From Rudanella sp. (GTDB lineage: Bacteria; Bacteroidota; Bacteroidia; Cytophagales; Spirosomataceae), in contig JAJAYX010000523.1 of assembly GCA_026785985.1 (NCBI GenBank), positions 1 through 5,868 of the forward strand: a DNA stretch of 5,868 bases. Reading direction: 5' to 3'. Shown here in pieces: positions 5,506 through 5,868 of this stretch (position 1 is its first letter; every line of letters begins with the position of its first letter). The notes below the pieces were generated by a model that was not told the DNA's origin, searched no databases, and saw only the letters and a list, made by a program, of their open reading frames with translations. The position numbers and the translations under genes are program-made.

Positions 5506-5868
5506 ATGGTTGCTGCCGCTCCTCCTCCACTGACCAACGAGGCTCTTGCCTATCTGGTGGACGTTCATGGGTATTATCGGTTTCCGGCCTCTCTGTCGGA
5601 GTATTGGGAGCTACTGGCCGATGCCGAGTATAGTGTCGATTACTTTGACGACGAGATTATTACCACCATGAGTTACGAAAGTGATTTACACAGCCAGATT
5701 GCGTCTCGGTTAGCGATTGCTTTAGGTAATTTATATGCCCATATGCCCGGATTCATTATTTATAACAGCAACCGCCCTGTTTACATTGCCAACTATTCAG
5801 GGACTAAAACAGGGGCTTTCAATGCTGATGGCATGGTTGTGGCTATGCCCCGTCATCCGTATGAATAC
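5506..5868 (+). CDS. Uma2-family (DUF820) nuclease-like protein, 5' part only
   Basis: The first 121 codons of a gene that continues beyond the window. The order of features fits Uma2 proteins, a PD-(D/E)xK-fold family widespread in cyanobacteria and Cytophagales and often annotated as putative restriction endonucleases, although the biological role is unproven. Seen: SEYWELLADAEYSVDYFDDEI (about 31-51), the family's N-terminal helix and acidic strand; LHSQIASRLAIALGNLY (61-77), the conserved His-containing helix; and YNSNRPVYI (86-94), which aligns with the family's 'sNrrvyi' strand. NADGMVV (106-112) stands where most members have PDvvv; Asp108 is kept, but Pro is replaced by Ala. The catalytic ExK expected downstream lies outside the window. 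The start is the ATG after the TATCTTTG box. The gene is divergent from the pentein hydrolase. Confidence 0.8.
   Translation, partial: MVAAAPPPLTNEALAYLVDVHGYYRFPASLSEYWELLADAEYSVDYFDDEIITTMSYESDLHSQIASRLAIALGNLYAHMPGFIIYNSNRPVYIANYSGTKTGAFNADGMVVAMPRHPYEY

Noticed and set aside
5181..5633. 150-codon plus-strand open frame spanning the start of the pentein gene and the Uma2-like gene
   Set aside because: It overlaps both real genes, covers their shared promoter region and reads the Uma2-like gene in the wrong frame.

Overview
The window looks like a chromosomal segment of a Bacteroidota bacterium, probably Cytophagales (Spirosoma-like relatives). I base this on an outer-membrane beta-barrel protein of the PorT/OMP_b-brl_2 type, starts preceded by A/T-rich leaders without Shine-Dalgarno sequences, a perfect Bacteroidota-type -7 box (TATCTTTG, fitting TAnnTTTG) before the last gene, and moderate G+C. 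The lineage is an inference from these features, not a database match.

Layout. Positions 1-133 are G+C-rich with a 14-bp tandem duplication and no convincing gene. A minus-strand classical SDR oxidoreductase follows (134-847). It is divergent from a plus-strand secreted beta-barrel protein (984-1745). That gene converges on a long minus-strand run: an RDH-like SDR (1833-2705), an NmrA-like NAD(P)-binding protein (2806-3693), an untracked 41-codon ORF (3790-3915), a MarR-family regulator (3955-4410) and a CtlX/arginine-deiminase-like pentein hydrolase (4499-5428). At the right edge a plus-strand Uma2-family (DUF820) nuclease-like gene begins at 5506 and runs out of the window.

How the parts may work together. 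The clearest regulatory signal is an identical 14-mer, GTTTGTATATACAA, at 3926-3939 and 4425-4438. Its core TTGTATATACAA is a perfect palindrome. One copy lies about 15 bp upstream of the marR start and the other just upstream of the 41-codon ORF that leads to the nmrA-like gene. This is what an autoregulating MarR repressor that also controls its downstream genes would look like. The NmrA-like protein and the neighbouring SDR are then candidate members of a small redox or electrophile-response regulon, but only the operator arrangement is visible; the inducer and substrates are not.

The intergenic spaces are rich in hairpins and short degenerate repeats (1758-1863, 2736-2808, 3704-3760, 4459-4499). 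Several could be terminators. The window otherwise contains ordinary accessory metabolism. I see no CRISPR array, tRNA, rRNA, transposase or recognised defence operon apart from the Uma2-like fragment.
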